Shown here: in pieces, positions 11,452-23,725 of the stretch
Layout of the letters: each line of letters opens with the position of its first letter
Numbering within the stretch: position 1 is the stretch's first letter
NCBI GenBank assembly: GCA_025024175.1
Contig: QCXZ01000075.1
Location: forward strand, 5,208,001-5,272,000
DNA: 64,000 nt
Direction of reading: 5' to 3'
DNA from: Rhyzopertha dominica
Lineage: Eukaryota > Arthropoda > Insecta > Coleoptera > Bostrichidae
Notes under the pieces: model-generated
Database searches by the model: none
What the model was told of the DNA's origin: nothing
What the model saw: the letters and a program-made list of their open reading frames with translations, nothing else
Position numbers and translations under genes: made by a program

Positions 11452-11899
11452 CTTATGAGATATGTTATTGTTAATTAAAATTAATAATGCTTGCTCTTCT
11501 GCCGCTTGCCAAAAGTCTTGTAGCTGCCTTTATATTTTGTTCTGACTTTTTATTGTTGCTTTGCTATGCCTTTTTCCTGTCCTGCATCGTGCTTGCAATG
11601 TCCCGGATTTTGTTTTGTTGTCAGTAGGTACACTATAAATAACAAGTATTATGTAGTGTATTTTACAAATACTTACATTTCGTTTGCTTTTTTTGTGTCT
11701 TTGCTGTGTCGCAATTCTAATGTATTTTAATACAAGTATTCTTGGGTTAAGTGGAAGAACAATAACTGTGCCAACGGTTGCTGAACTTCGCCTTTTTGTT
11801 TAGAGGGGAATATATATTTAAAGAATAATGTACCTTTTTTTATTGACGTTTTGTATTATCAGGTGTAATTTGTTTCTCCCTTTATGCAAATAAAGAACA

Positions 11900-11942
<43 letters not shown>
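11452..11942 (+). repeat. LINE 3' UTR with (ATT)n tail
   Basis: Non-coding tail of the preceding LINE ending in about 14 ATT/TTA units at 11901-11942, directly after AATAAAGAACAA. Simple-repeat 3' tails of this kind are characteristic of CR1/Jockey-type elements. Confidence 0.75.
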
Positions 11943-11943
<1 letters not shown>

Positions 11944-12126
11944 TTTCACTTTGATCTTCCGCCTACAATTCTGACGTAAAAAGGTCATTCATCTTTCAAC
12001 AGCCACTGGAAAAAGTTTACTTATTTCAGTGCGAATTTTTTGTGAGGAATCTGTGCAAGGGAATAAAGATTACTGCCGAAATTATGAAGTTATGTAGAAT
12101 ACCTTAGAGGACTCGCTGAAAAAGCT

Positions 12127-13883
12127 TAAAGTTAGTCTATATGTGGAAGAATTTTACGGTTTTGACATTTAAGGGCTGTAAATGGGGCGCAATAAAAATT
12201 TACAAACCACACGACTGTCTGGCCTGGCTCAGGTACAGGACCGGTTTATTCTGAGAAATTATAGGTACCTTATACATTTTGAAAATATTACTGAATCTCA
12301 GTTTGTATTAAATCACCAGTGAAGCAAGTACGCGAATATGTGGAGACCGTGTTCTTGTGAAGAGAATGAAAACGTAGAATTTGAAGAAAATGTGGAAGTG
12401 AGAGAAAACGGAAATGTGGCAAGTTTGAACAAAAAACTACGTCACTGTTTATCTCCCGGGCAAAAACAAATTATTCTCAATGTGTAGAACACTCTAAAAG
12501 AAGATAAAATTACAGCACATGAAGAATTGATTAAAGAGACAGCGAGGCAGACAAAGATATCGTACGCATCAGTGTGCAGAATAATTCACTGCGGAACTTT
12601 AAGAAAGCTGTATAATCGTGAGCATGCTCATTTATTAAGGACCACTATATAAAGACAATTGTGTTCCGACACTAAGAATGTTGCACGAAAAAGTTGGCAA
12701 AACAGTTAAAATTTGTGTTTGCGTCGAAAGCCTGTGAAAATGTTTAATATCCATAGGTTTTAATCACAAAACGTTAAATACAAGACTCGTTTTATTGGAA
12801 TCGCCCAGGATTAGCGAATGGAAAATGAATTATTCGAAAGAATTCTAAAAGTTTCGGGACCAAAGTAGACCGATAATCTATCTAGACGAAACGTGGTTTA
12901 ATTCGTATGATACAGTAAAAAAGGGTTGGGTAGATAATTTAGAAAAGTGTGTACGAGATGTGTCAGTGGGAAAAGGGCACCGTATTATTATATTGCACGC
13001 AGGATCAAAGGAGGGGTGGGTTGAAAATTGTTTAATAATAAGCGCCAAAAACATAAAACATTCCTCAATTGACTATCACGACGACATGTCGGGCGACATA
13101 TTTATGGGTTGGTTTTGGAATAAACTAATGGAGAATGTACCTGCAAACAGTGTAATCATAATGGAGAACGCAGGCTACCATTCGGTACAAAAAAAATAAA
13201 ATTCCAAATAAAGGCAGTCGAAAACAAGAGATTATGGATGTCTTAGAGAAACATGACCTGTATTTTGAAGATAACTATACGAAAGAAGAGTTGTGGAAAG
13301 TACTAAGAACTAAAGATTTTAAAAAAGAATACGAAACAGGCCAATAAGCAGCGAATCGTGGCAATCAGGTGCATCGGCTTTCACCATATCATTGTATTTT
13401 TAATGCCCTTGAATTGATGTGGGCAGAATTAAAGAGAAATTTAAGGAGATAAACACAATTCCTAAATTTAGAGCAGGCACCGTAAACTTAATTGAAGAAG
13501 AATTCAATAAAATAAATGAAGTTAATTGGGTAAATTGTGTCTGTCACGTAATTGAAATCGAAGATAATTATCGCATAAATCATGTGCAAGAATTATTTAT
13601 ATGTCTAGGGAGCGACAGCAGTGATGAAGAATTTTGTGATAGTGACTGTGACCATAATTAATTTTTATTATTTATTTAGTGCGAAATATCTACCTGTGTA
13701 GTTTTTGTCGTAAATGTAAATACAGTATATATTATTTAATCAAAATGTGTGCAAATTGCTATTATCATTCTTTTAATACGGTCCTGGAAAGCGGCTAGTG
13801 AGACGATGGAATTGCTGTAAACAAACCAAAAAGGTAAATACTATACTCAGCTATAAAATTCTTCCAAATATAGAGAAACTTTA
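12127..13883 (+). mobile_element. IS630/Tc1-type DNA transposon, second family, inactive
   Basis: A 1.76-kb element. Left end 12127-12155 (TA-AAGTTAGTCTATATGTGG...) and inverted right end 13854-13883 match at about 26 of 29 bases and both end in TA. The interior carries a transposase unlike the one at 1-2 kb. Inner subterminal sequence near 12240 and 13785 also pairs in inverted orientation (CAGGACCG). Confidence 0.8.
12338..13660 (+). pseudogene. DDE transposase of an IS630/Tc1-like family, broken
   Basis: Begins at an ATG at 12351 (MWRPCSC) and reads LNKKLRHCLSPGQKQIIL and TKISYASVCRII (N-terminal helix-turn-helix). The catalytic core is good from 12862: RPIIYLDETWFNSYD (first Asp), KGHRIIILHAGSKEGWVEN, VIIMENAGYHS at about 13153, where the expected second Asp (MDN) is Glu, and PYHCIFNALELMWAELKRN near 13383 with the third acidic residue. 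Stops near 12486, 12650, 12847, 13197 and 13345 and frame changes inactivate it. The tail is strongly acidic (GSDSSDEEFCDSD). This transposase type is common in insect genomes. Confidence 0.8.
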
Positions 13884-14172
13884 CATGGAAAACATTATTA
13901 GCAATTAATTACTATGTGCCTTGTTTTAGTATTTATCGTGTATAAATAAATAAATAGTACTTCCTTTTAGAAAAAGAACTGAATTTATCAAAAGTTTTTA
14001 AAATGTTTTGTTTTGCAAAGTTTAGGATCATAAGTCCTATTCCATGATTAACTAGATTAAAGTCAGAATAAAGCAGAAAAGCGGCAATAACTCTTCCATT
14101 CTTTCAAATAATCATATTAAAGTTTAAAAATTGAAAAGTGATCCATCTGCTTCTAAGTGGAGTTATTAATTA
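13884..14172. other. Spacer, nothing recognised
   Basis: AT-rich sequence between the DNA transposon and the inverted repeat pair of the Penelope-like element. Confidence 0.4.
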
Positions 14173-14224
14173 ATTCTTCTAAAGAAAATAATTCTTAAAG
14201 TGAACATCCACTTTATTTTTACGA

Positions 14225-14267
14225 TTGTAAAGCGCTTTCGGCTACATGTTAGCCATCGTGAGTACAA
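14225..14267 (-). ncRNA. Antisense-arm hammerhead copy, G5 mutated
   Basis: Mirror copy of the ribozyme at 14802-14844. Helix I (UUGUA/UACAA), helix II (GGCU/AGCC) and GAAAGCGCUUU are intact, but the core reads CUCACGA instead of CUGACGA. G5 is essential in hammerheads, so this copy should be inactive. Confidence 0.65.
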
Positions 14268-14801
14268 AAATTATTTATGAAAGGAAACTAACAGTTTGAC
14301 TTTGAAATCAGAAACAAGCAAACTTGACTACAAACTGAAATGCAACCCACATGCCAGTAACTCAAACGAAACATTAATTTAGATCAAATAAAGAATTTAG
14401 AATAGGACAATTGAAATTACAAAAATCATTTAGAATAGTAAAATTTTGTTCGTTAAGTATAAAAATACAGATATTGTAACAACAAATTCTTCGTTAGCCA
14501 ACCATTTATTAGTAAATAAACACACTGCCACGCTAGACAATCTAAATTCATTACATTTGTGTAGTAAATCATCTAAATTAAATTATTTGGAAATTTTAGA
14601 GATTTATTAAATTATTAACGAGCAAAATTTTATTATTCTAAATGATTTTTGTAATTTCAATTGTCCAATTCTAAATTCTTTGTTTGATCTAAATTAATCA
14701 TTCGTTTGAGTTACTGGCACGTTGGTTGCTTTTCAGTTTGTAGTCAAGTTTGCTTGTTTCTGATTTTTGACTTTGTCAAACTGTTAGTTTCCTTTTAACT
14801 T

Positions 14802-14844
14802 TTGTACTGACGATGGCTAACATGTAGCCGAAAGCGCTTTACAA
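14802..14844 (+). ncRNA. Hammerhead ribozyme, PLE type, core intact
   Basis: Read 5' to 3': helix I strand UUGUA; core CUGACGA (fits CUGANGA); one unpaired U; helix II GGCU-AACAUGU-AGCC (4 pairs, 7-base loop); GAAA; palindromic minimal helix III GC|GC; U16.1; cleavage base U17; helix I return strand UACAA (5 perfect pairs). All invariant core bases are present. Deviations are the bulged U at the foot of helix II and CUU as cleavage triplet (NUH, allowed but usually slower than GUC). Hammerheads with such tiny helix III are known in Penelope-like elements and are thought to work as dimers. It lies in the sense-oriented terminal-repeat arm upstream of the PLE reverse transcriptase. Activity is inference. 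Confidence 0.8.
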
Positions 14845-15699
14845 TTGTAAAAATAAAGTGAAAGTTCACCTTAAGAATTATTTTCTTTAGAAAAATATTA
14901 AAGTTTACATCATTGTGAAGCTTAAAAATGGCCATTTCCAGTAATTTTGGTTTGTAAAGAAAAAAGTTTTTGTCGTATCTCGAAAATAACAGCTTCCACA
15001 AATGACATCTTTCTCTACAACTATTGTATGTACATTTTTATGTATCATTAAAAAAAGCAGCAATAGAAAAATCTCCATGTTAAACATCGGGAAATTCATC
15101 TTATATAACATACGCGGACTAAATGTTTTTGTATGAAAACTAGGCAATTAAAAAGTAAGGATTGATAATACCTATTAATATCAGAACGCGATACTGTATG
15201 AAATATCACAGAGCACATTTTACCTCCTATTCCAGGTACAAAAAAAAGACGACAACCATTTATCATGCCGTTTATCTCTAGTACGCAAAACTACCACCCC
15301 TGAATTTTAAATGGCATCCAGGTTTAATCTCCGGCACTCCAAAATTCGGTATCGAATCCTCTTTCATATTTTTTCAGGATGACTGCTAATAATCTCTCCA
15401 CTCATGATGCGCGACAGTCTGGGAAGTAAATGGCGAAATAATGGCAGTTTTTCATTTCGCTATACGCCACAGGGATTAGCCCTGATAGACGTGCGGTTAT
15501 CCGTGAAAGCCATCAAGACTGGGGAACAACGTTCTACTTTTGTTCGCGCAGATCGGTAAACAAATTTCGCCTGTCCATGGGTAATACCACGAGTTTTATG
15601 AATCTGGATATTAAAACGTAAATCTTCAGTGAATGGAGGTTTTTAATGACTGTTTCTGCCAAGAAACTTCCCCAAGGAAAAATAGTAAAATAAGAAGAA

Positions 15700-17012
15700 A
15701 TTATTTCCTGAAATACTACAGCTCTGAAGTGTTCTGCCTTATCTATCCAATACCCATATCCAAAAAGGAACGTTTTGCCTAAGATCCATAAAGGGGACAA
15801 ACCTGAGAGACCTATTATACCTGGTATAAATTCCCCCACAAATTTATTAGCTAAGTGTTATCGAGTGACAGTCACTAATTCTTAAGAATTTATCAATAAA
15901 ATTCAAGATACAACTTTGGATGATGGAGAAATTTTGATTTTGTTCAATGTATCATCATTATTTCCAAGTGTATCTATTCCTTTAGTGGTAAACTATCTTA
16001 GGGAATTATTAATTGATAATAACGTGCAACACGCCAATAAATATATTAAACTAACTTCTTTGTGTATGTTTCATAATTACTTCCAAGTACATAATAAACT
16101 TTGAGCAGTATGAGGGAATCGCTATTCATTTTGAGAATGAATTGAAGACGTCTGCTCACTATTCTTGACACCAAAAAAATTAATTTAGAGAGAACTTCTA
16201 ACAGCTTTAAACTACAAATTTAACGGTATGAAGTTCACTTTTGAAAAAGAAAAGGTTTATAGTTTACCATTCTTAGACACTTTGGTTCTAAGAAACAAGG
16301 AGAATTAATTGGAGTTTGATGTGGATAGGAAGACAACTAACACAAATAGATTTATAATGAGTGAATCAAGTTGTTTTAAACATAAAATGCCAATCTTAAG
16401 TTTTTTTTATGCAGACTTGTAAAATTTCCTTTGACTCATTTTAAATATAAAAGAGAGCTTAAACTTGTTAAGAATTGTGCTGTTTATAATGGTTTTATCA
16501 TCAAAATATTGTTGACAATATGATTAGGAAAACCGGGATTAAAATTTGAACGAGCTCGAGTTTCTACTTTATCTCCGACTGATAGAAATAAATGGTTTTT
16601 CAAAATTCCATACGACCCCAGCTAGTTACGAGGGTTTGGTCCTATTTCTAAAGCAGTAGACACTACACTTTTCGGCAATACAAAAGACAAAGTAGATAAC
16701 CTGAAAAAAGTGATATTTATAAGATAAATAGCAGTGATTGTGATAAGGTATATCAAACTAGGAGCAAAATTCAGACTAGATTCAAAGAGCACATAGCTCA
16801 CTTTAGAATGAACCGTTGCGAAAAATCTACCGTGGCTCAGCGTATATCTTCAACAGGTCATGCAATTAGGCTAGACAATTTAATTAATTAAAAATGTATC
16901 AAACAATAGGGAACTTAACGCTTATAAAAGTATCTTTATTCGTAAAAAAAGATAAGTTAATAAACGCGGACTATGATCCTATCCCGAGTTCCGTATTGTT
17001 TGACTTCTGTTA
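15700..17012 (+). pseudogene. Penelope-like element RT plus GIY-YIG remnant
   Basis: Recognisable blocks in order: LPKIHKGDKPERPIIPGINS (near 15776, the PLE version of the RT fingers), LILFNVSSLFPSVSIPLVVN (near 15937), then LNYKFNGMKFTFEKEKVYSLPFLDTLV (near 16210-16290, split here only by position), and at the C-terminus SDCDKVYQTRSKIQTRFKEH (near 16735), the GIY-YIG endonuclease of PLEs, ending at a stop at about 17012 after YDPIPSSVLFDFC. The block containing the catalytic Y-x-D-D is missing (deletion near 16100-16180), and frameshifts and stops are frequent, so it is dead. It belongs with the terminal repeats at 14173-14894. Confidence 0.8.
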
Positions 17013-19380
17013 ACTTTATTCGCTTAATTGAAAACATTGTCTGTCAGGCGCAGTTTTAATGTTTGACCGCACTTCCTCTAGTAATTCGGCGAGGACAATA
17101 TCCTCCGGTAAATCCAACCGACTTTACTAAAGATTACATCTTTTAACTTAGGTTGCCGCTAAGGATGACAGCTTAGTTAACGAAATACGTATATGGCTTT
17201 TAGTATCTTTAGTTGTGGTAAGGTGTAAATTTATTGTATCACATACACTTTGGGTAAAAATCCGGCGATCTTGCAGGGTACTTCAAAACCTCTACGTCAG
17301 CAAGTAATAAATGATTGGTATTTGCATATTTATTACTTGAAATGAAAATAAAATCTGATGTTTACCCATTAACAAGAGATTATGTGACATATTGTCGTTT
17401 AGCTTGTTCACAATTTAGACACTCGTCATGGAGCGCCACCTATTGATGTATGAATGCCTCAATTGCTTGTCGGCGCTAAGTTTCTAAGTAGAGCTACAAG
17501 TTACCCAATCATACCAATACACAAAGCACTAGAATGTCGTCACGTTGGACTTTTGCACAATACTATACTGAAACTATACCAAGTTTAAGTTGAAAAAAAT
17601 TGAATACTGCAAATTCCTAGGAATTTTGGTGCAATTTAGCAATTCTAATTTATTACAATTACGACATATTTCTAAAAAGAAAGAGAAGGCTCGGCTTTTG
17701 GAATACACTCTAAGGACCCATGGATGATTATGGTAAAACCATTCGCATGTAAAAGTCGCACACTAAAAATTGACATAAAGTAACAAAAATCTTAGACCCC
17801 AGCATATATCTAAATCCAATGTTATTGCACTGTTTGTAATAGAGATCATCTAGATCATTATCATTTTTAACATTTTCAAATAACGGAGGCGTTCATCCTC
17901 CAGGATAGTCGATAAATTTTAAATTTATGCATTAAAACGTAATTGAAAATTAATCAATCGAGTAGGTGTCTGTTGTAATTTAATTCAATGTGCACCCTGT
18001 TATAAATAGTTGCTCATAAAACTAATTTGGATTATGAATTCAATTATAAGTAGAAATATTAGCTGTATAATTTAAAATATACATGACACAAAGCGTGACT
18101 TACATTTCGTATACGAAAGCACTATTACCACACGGAATTACAGTATTATACTAATTTGAATAACCGTACTTGCACTGAGTATCGTTCTCTTTTAAAAACA
18201 GTTCACCCTCTAGACAGAAGTGCAGGTAGAACTATTCATAATTATTTATCGTACAATCAGTAAAATACCACTTTAATACAGATCGTACGTCCATAATGAG
18301 CAATCATTTTTGCTCTCTCTAGCCTTATAAAAAAAAGATTGGAGAAAAACATACTTGCATTACAGATCCTCATTAGCTATCTTCGATGCTAGTCGTTGGT
18401 AGATTAAGGTAATCACACTTACCTGCAAAAAAAGAAAGCATTCATATCATAAATTATCAAAAAGAATATTCATCACATTGAAGAAAAATAGGTATTACTT
18501 TACAGTACTAAAATGCCGAAGTTGTAAGAATTAACTTATTAACCGTGTTGCTCGCTGTTGTTACTGTATTTTAGACGAAATCTTCAGGAACAATGCCTAT
18601 CGATTTTCATACTTAACGAAAGGTTTACAGGAAACTAAGCTAAAAACAACGTTAAATAACGACTTCAAGACTTAAAAGTTTAAGATAATGCTAAGGAGGT
18701 TTGAGTAAGGCAAAAATATAAATGTTTCTATTTCTAAGAAAGACGATATTAAAGATACATTAATCAGTTCAATTAATCACCCTAATGACAGTAGCCCGAT
18801 AAGGGATTTAATTCAAACATATTTATCACAAAAAGTAGATATAATAAGTTTTGTACGATTTTATTTTCTAGGGTTAAGTGAAAGATTTTCAGAACAAAAA
18901 AATTTATTTGCTTTATGTTGTGGAGCTGGAAATATATTGCTGCATATTAAAGCTGGCGCACAGATTGGTCCTTGAGTTGGGAAATTGTAACAATGTAAAG
19001 AGCTGATAGTAAAATGCTATCAATCAAAAAGAATTTAAAGTCTCGTTCGTGCCCAATTCGAAGCAATAGTATAGAGTTGCCAAAAACTATTGCCAAATCC
19101 TGATAATATAAATATCTGCATATATTGACTGACAGAAATAGGAACACCCAATAATTGTAAATGTAGAACAAGTCAAATAATACAAAAATGCAACAAACAC
19201 AACAGATTTTGAACACAGTAACATCACACAAAGTCAAGTCTATAATTATGGTTTTTACATACTTTACATAAATAGCGAAGTGAGTTTGTGCCCCTAACCT
19301 CGGTTTGGTAGTTGATTAAATAATGGTACGCCTGCCACTCATGCGTTAGATTTCGTCTCTGTGCAGGAATCCGCAAATAA
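17013..19380. other. No recognisable gene
   Basis: AT-rich sequence with very few open frames (18947-19237 minus is a hydrophobic frame without family signature). I see no repeats, TIRs or motifs that I can support. Confidence 0.4.
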
Positions 19381-20400
19381 TTACGTCCTCCAGTTTTGCT
19401 TTTATTTTTCTACATATATATGTGTAAGAAGTTGAAAACAGTACAGACAGGGAACTGGAAGTATTTTGAGCTCTTAAAAAAAAGACGGCAACACTGTTGA
19501 GGAAATAAGCCCATCCAGGCTCGTATTATTGGTTTCTGAGCTTTAACGTCCCCAGAAAAGAATACCACAAGAAAGTCTCGCTTCCACCCGTTCGAAATAA
19601 TCAACTTTCTCATCTGATAACAAATCGTCTTCAACTTTCCCATCGGTGCATGACATATTTTCGTCTAGTATCACGCCAAGAAAGAACATTTTTTTAATAG
19701 ACCTATTAGCTATCTGCAAAACGGACGTATGCAGGTTCCTGTTTTTTTGTACGAAAATGAACGAAACCCGTTTTATTAGCATTAAAATATGAATCATTGT
19801 AGGTAAGCCAATCATTAATCTTGCCTAGCAGCCTATCAACAGTAATTACTTGATTACGTTTCGCTCAATAGTATAGACGTGTCTGCAAACATAACTAAAC
19901 GTTGTATAGGAGAAATAGCATAGGACCATGAGGTACTCCCATACTAGTGCTTAGAATCCCCGAGTATCCAACGTTTCTGAGGTCATTAGAACAAAATTTA
20001 ATTTCTACATATTGGCTCCTTTCCGACAAATAGGACTCGATCCAATTATAGGTGTTTCCGCATATGCCATAAAAAACTAATTTGCCTAACAATAATGATT
20101 AATTGATACAGTCAAACGCTCTAGTTAAATCGCAAAAAGCACCCGCTAGGCATCCTCGACGACCAATTACATTTATTTTTTTATGAAATAAAAGATTCCA
20201 TAGCCCACATTGTCGACTAATTGCTCCTAAATTCATGCTGCACCGTATGAATAAGATTAAACCTACCCACGAAGGAGGTAAGTCTTTGGAGCACGCAGTG
20301 CTCAAAAATTTTAGAGAAATTTGAAGTGAAGGCAACGGGACGGTAATTGCTAACATTAGTTTTCATCCATTTTCTTATACATTGGCTTAATCCTGCTACA
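19381..20400 (-). pseudogene. LINE B: CR1/Jockey-like RT remnant
   Basis: Minus-strand order: NYRPVAFTSNFSKIFEHCVL (~20340-20280, RT fingers), FCDLTRAFDCIN (~20130), KLVFYGICGNTYNWIESYLS (~20060), GVPHGPMLFLLYNV (~19910; normally GVPQGSILGPLLF), FFLGVILDENMS (~19680), GILFWGR (~19555) and FKSSKYFQFPVCTVFNFLH (~19450). Multiple frame breaks. Its 5' end is cut exactly where the 3' tail of the next minus-strand LINE begins. Confidence 0.7.
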
Positions 20401-20406
20401 TTTAAT

Positions 20407-22210
20407 GTAATAATAATAATAATAATAACAATTTATTATCAGACAGGATAATATAGAGATGATATTGTGAAATTATACAAATGAAATAAGGTATATGGTA
20501 AAGGGTTACATTCAGTTACCTTTCTGGACCAGAAAGGCACTGACGCAACCAAGAAATAATACCATAAAAATTAAACATTAACTAATTTGAGCACAATGTA
20601 CTAAAGCATAGTATGCAATTCAATTCAATGTAACAATCTAATCTAAATGAGAAAATGAGGAAGAACAAAGAAGAGTGAAGAAAGAAAGGAAAAAGTTGGA
20701 AGCAAACTAAATTTACTTTGCATCATCGTTATATATTTACGGATTAAGACATTTTTGCTGAGACATTATTTGCCGTCTTACCAAAGATCTAAAATTCCCA
20801 CAAGGCATAGTAAAGTTTTGTATGTGACACTTGTTGATTGTGTTAGATATTCAGAACGAAAAACTTCGCTTGAAAATTTCTTTACGGTGTTTGGGTATAT
20901 GAACCATTTTCTTACGTCTTATATTAATGTTGTGTACGTCACATCTAAATTTAATTTTTTTGAAACAAATACGGGGGAGTTTTGAATTTAATAATTTTAA
21001 AGAAAAATACTGATGAGTGTAGCTTGCGTCTATCAAACATACCCAGCCATCCGATATCCTTGAGTTTATGTGATATTCAACAATTTCTTCTTATGCCATA
21101 AATGAATCTCAAATACGAATTTTGTGCTTTTTGAACACGTGCACTATCCGCGGCAAGAAGACAGGGACCATATATAACATCACAATAAATGAAGTGGGAA
21201 AGTACCAATGAATCCCATAACAACTTCTTCCACTGAACGAAAATGTCTGAAACTGTATATTGATTTTAAAGATGAATAACATTTCTTTATCGTGTAATTT
21301 ACATGGTCATGAAATCTTAGAGAGGAGTCCATAATGAGGCCCAAGTTTGTAACGGTGGTGGTAAAAGGTATCACCCCAGAACCCAAACGAATATCTAAAA
21401 TTTTGGAAGCTTCAGCACGCTCTGCTGTACCTCCAAATAACAATGCCTTACACTTGGTGGAATTGAGTTTTAACAGGTGATCATTCGATGCATTTAGTAA
21501 AGATTCATTGTTTATAACCACATTCGCGCGGGCGCATTCAGGAAATGGGAATGAATAAATAATTCGTGCATCGTTCACGTATAAATGATAATTACACTGC
21601 TTAAGGCTATTCTTACATAAATTAATTGTGTATATGGCAAACAGTAGCGGACACAATATACTACCCTGCGGACACCACATTTAACTGGGCGAGGCTCCGA
21701 CACAACACCATCCACCAACACACTTTGCACCCTATCAGACAAAAAAGAAGCTATTAATTTCACAGTGTTTCGCGAAAACACAATATAATGGAGTAAAGAC
21801 AATAGCAAGCTGTGATAAAGCATGTCGAAAGCCTTTGAGTATTCCAGTAGTATTAAGACCGTTAGCTTACTTTCATCCATAGATTTAAAAATGTCATCAG
21901 TTACAGAGGACAATGCCGTCGCGCAACTGAACCCTGATCGAAATCCAGATTGTTTACACGGTAAAGAATTATTATTGGATAAAAATTGTTTAAGTTGGAT
22001 ATCAATTACTCTCTCATAAACCTTAGATAACACAGGAAGCACACTAACAGAACGTAGTTGCGAGAAGTCTGTTGGGTTTTTAATTTTTGGCAAAGGCACC
22101 ACCTTAGCAAATTTCCATAGGCTATTGGTTTACCACAATAAATATACAGGTACACCAAGGCTTGCCAAAGTAGAGCTATCATTATTACCTGCATCAGTCG
22201 GTATAACAAG
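20407..22210 (-). pseudogene. LINE A: Jockey/CR1-like RT with 3' tail
   Basis: On the minus strand: KFAKVVPLPKI then FSQLRSVSVLPVLSKVYERV (~22040), PCKQSGFRSGFSCATAL (~21960), LEYSKAFDMLYHSLLL (~21840), CPQGSILCPLLFAIYTINL (~21660), HLYVNDARIIYSF where the catalytic Y-A-D-D is Y-V-N-D (~21575), LNSTKCKALLFGG (~21465), LGLIMDSSLRFHDHVNYTIK (~21340), and RCDVHNINIRRKKM (~20940). The 3' UTR runs to about 20429 and ends in a (TTA)n tail at 20407-20428. A few frameshifts and the altered catalytic motif mark it as dead. It is 5' truncated near 22210. Confidence 0.8.
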
Positions 22211-23065
22211 AAACTTCGTACTGTCTATTATTGTGACTACCAAAATTTCATAGTGGTTTCACAAAAAATGTTTTGTAGAACAACCAACGTACCGCAGGAA
22301 CTAAAAGAAGGTAGAAAATTGACATAAAGCTGGACACTAAACAACCTGAGAAAAGATGTCTTTTTATTATAACTGTGTGGCTTTTTTTATTACTTTAGTA
22401 ATTTGTTATTCATCAAATGTGGCATGAAAATGGATGATGGTAAGACATGCCAAACAAAGTATACGAGTCAGTAGTTGCTTTATTAAAACCGAAAATGTCA
22501 CGAAATTTATAATGTCAAGCTTAGCAGTCCCTGAACATCCATTTAAACTTTCACGTGTCCCGCCCTATACAAATCGTCAAAACCAAAAGGGTAAGCCATC
22601 TAAACTCCGCATCGATTCCTCCGACCTCGATCTTCTCCGCCATTCATTTTATTCGATGTCGTACGACGGACTGGGTAGTAGGACAGTTTTCCCCAAAGCC
22701 GAGGTCACTTGTAACGTGTTTATCAGCTGCTACGGCGAGTTTGCTATTGCACCGAATACTACGTCGATACTTGCCCTACTCATCATTCGCATCCTAATCT
22801 AATCAGTGTCATATTGCTTGGCCCGATATCGATCCCCCGTATACCATAAACACTAATTGGCTGGTCTCTGTGTACTAGAAAGCCGGGCTTGATTCAATTT
22901 TTGATCGACCTTTGGTGATAGGCGCTGAAAGTGTGGGACGAAGGGCCAATAAGCGGGTATCGCTTATGAACTGTTGCATTAGCCGGGACCCAATCTAAGG
23001 TGGTGTCAGCTTTATGAAGGTTGTTCGAGAAACAAAGGTTTGAGTTGATTAAATAAAAAGTTGTG
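22211..23065. other. Unassigned; GC-richer from ~22.55 kb
   Basis: A plus-strand frame at 22434-22802 (122 residues, ATG start) overlaps a second open frame at 22555-22797. Neither resembles a family I know. From about 22550 CpG and GC content rise visibly above the surroundings, continuing to about 24.2 kb. Confidence 0.3.
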
Positions 23066-23134
23066 CTTTGAAGCTTTCAGGTATCGATGACCGTTGGAAA
23101 ACTGGTCCTGAGTCTACCTAGACGATTTATGTAA
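23066..23134 (+). repeat. Direct repeat copy 1 (hammerhead-like layout)
   Basis: Matches 24340-24407 at roughly 88 percent. It contains GGTA...TACC (possible helix I), TCGATGA, and GACC...GGTC (possible helix II), an arrangement reminiscent of a degraded hammerhead, but GAAA after helix II is replaced by CTGA. Confidence 0.6.
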
Positions 23135-23573
23135 CAGATTAAATTAGTTGCTGCCTTAAAAGAAGAAGTTTTCAAATGTTGTTAGATAGATATTGTAACC
23201 GACATCACAAAAGCAGCTTTTTTATCAAGGAAAGGCAAAAACGATTGAAATAATACTTTTAAACATAAACAAACCCACAATGCAAGATCGTCGCGTACTT
23301 ACTATATTTAATACAGTTTGCAGTATAACAAATGTTAAATGTCAATTTTGTATCTGCGTTATTATTAAAATAAAAGGTGTTTTTGTGCGTTTATTAATTT
23401 CTTGCTATGTTTAGAATCGCTGTTAATAAGATAAATACTAATATCGAAGCGAATGCGTATGCATGCGATTAATTGTTTTGGCGAGAAATATCAGAGTCGC
23501 GAGGAGATGCAAAAGTAGGCAATGAGTATGGATGTGTCATTTTTGACAGAGAGAAATGTTCTTGATTTTGGCT

Positions 23574-23725
23574 CAGTGAGAGCGAGGTCTTTGGCCATGA
23601 TGTGCCTCAGGCAGTGAGAGTAAGGTCTTTGGCCATAATGTGCCTCAGGCAGTGAGAGTAAGGTCTTTGGCCATGATGTGCCTCAGGCAGTGAGAGTAAG
23701 GTCTTTGGTCATGATGTGCCTCAGG
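23574..23725. repeat. 38-bp minisatellite, four units
   Basis: Units start at 23574, 23612, 23650 and 23688, each reading CAGTGAGAGYRAGGTCTTTG onward with few substitutions. A partial fifth start is at 23726. Confidence 0.9.

Larger units (their letters stand above)
14173..14894. repeat. Inverted pair of PLE terminal repeats
   Basis: Two ~280-base arms (14173-14456 and 14615-14894) are reverse complements with modest divergence, separated by 158 bases. Each contains the marker AAAGCGCTTTCGGCTACATG on one strand or the other. Penelope-like elements often have a terminal-repeat copy in inverted orientation upstream of the sense copy, which fits the PLE reverse transcriptase starting about 800 bases downstream. 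A related unit lies at 42109-42582. Confidence 0.8.

Noticed and set aside
23574..23725. CRISPR-like array
   Set aside because: Head-to-tail 38-bp units without spacers: a minisatellite in animal DNA.
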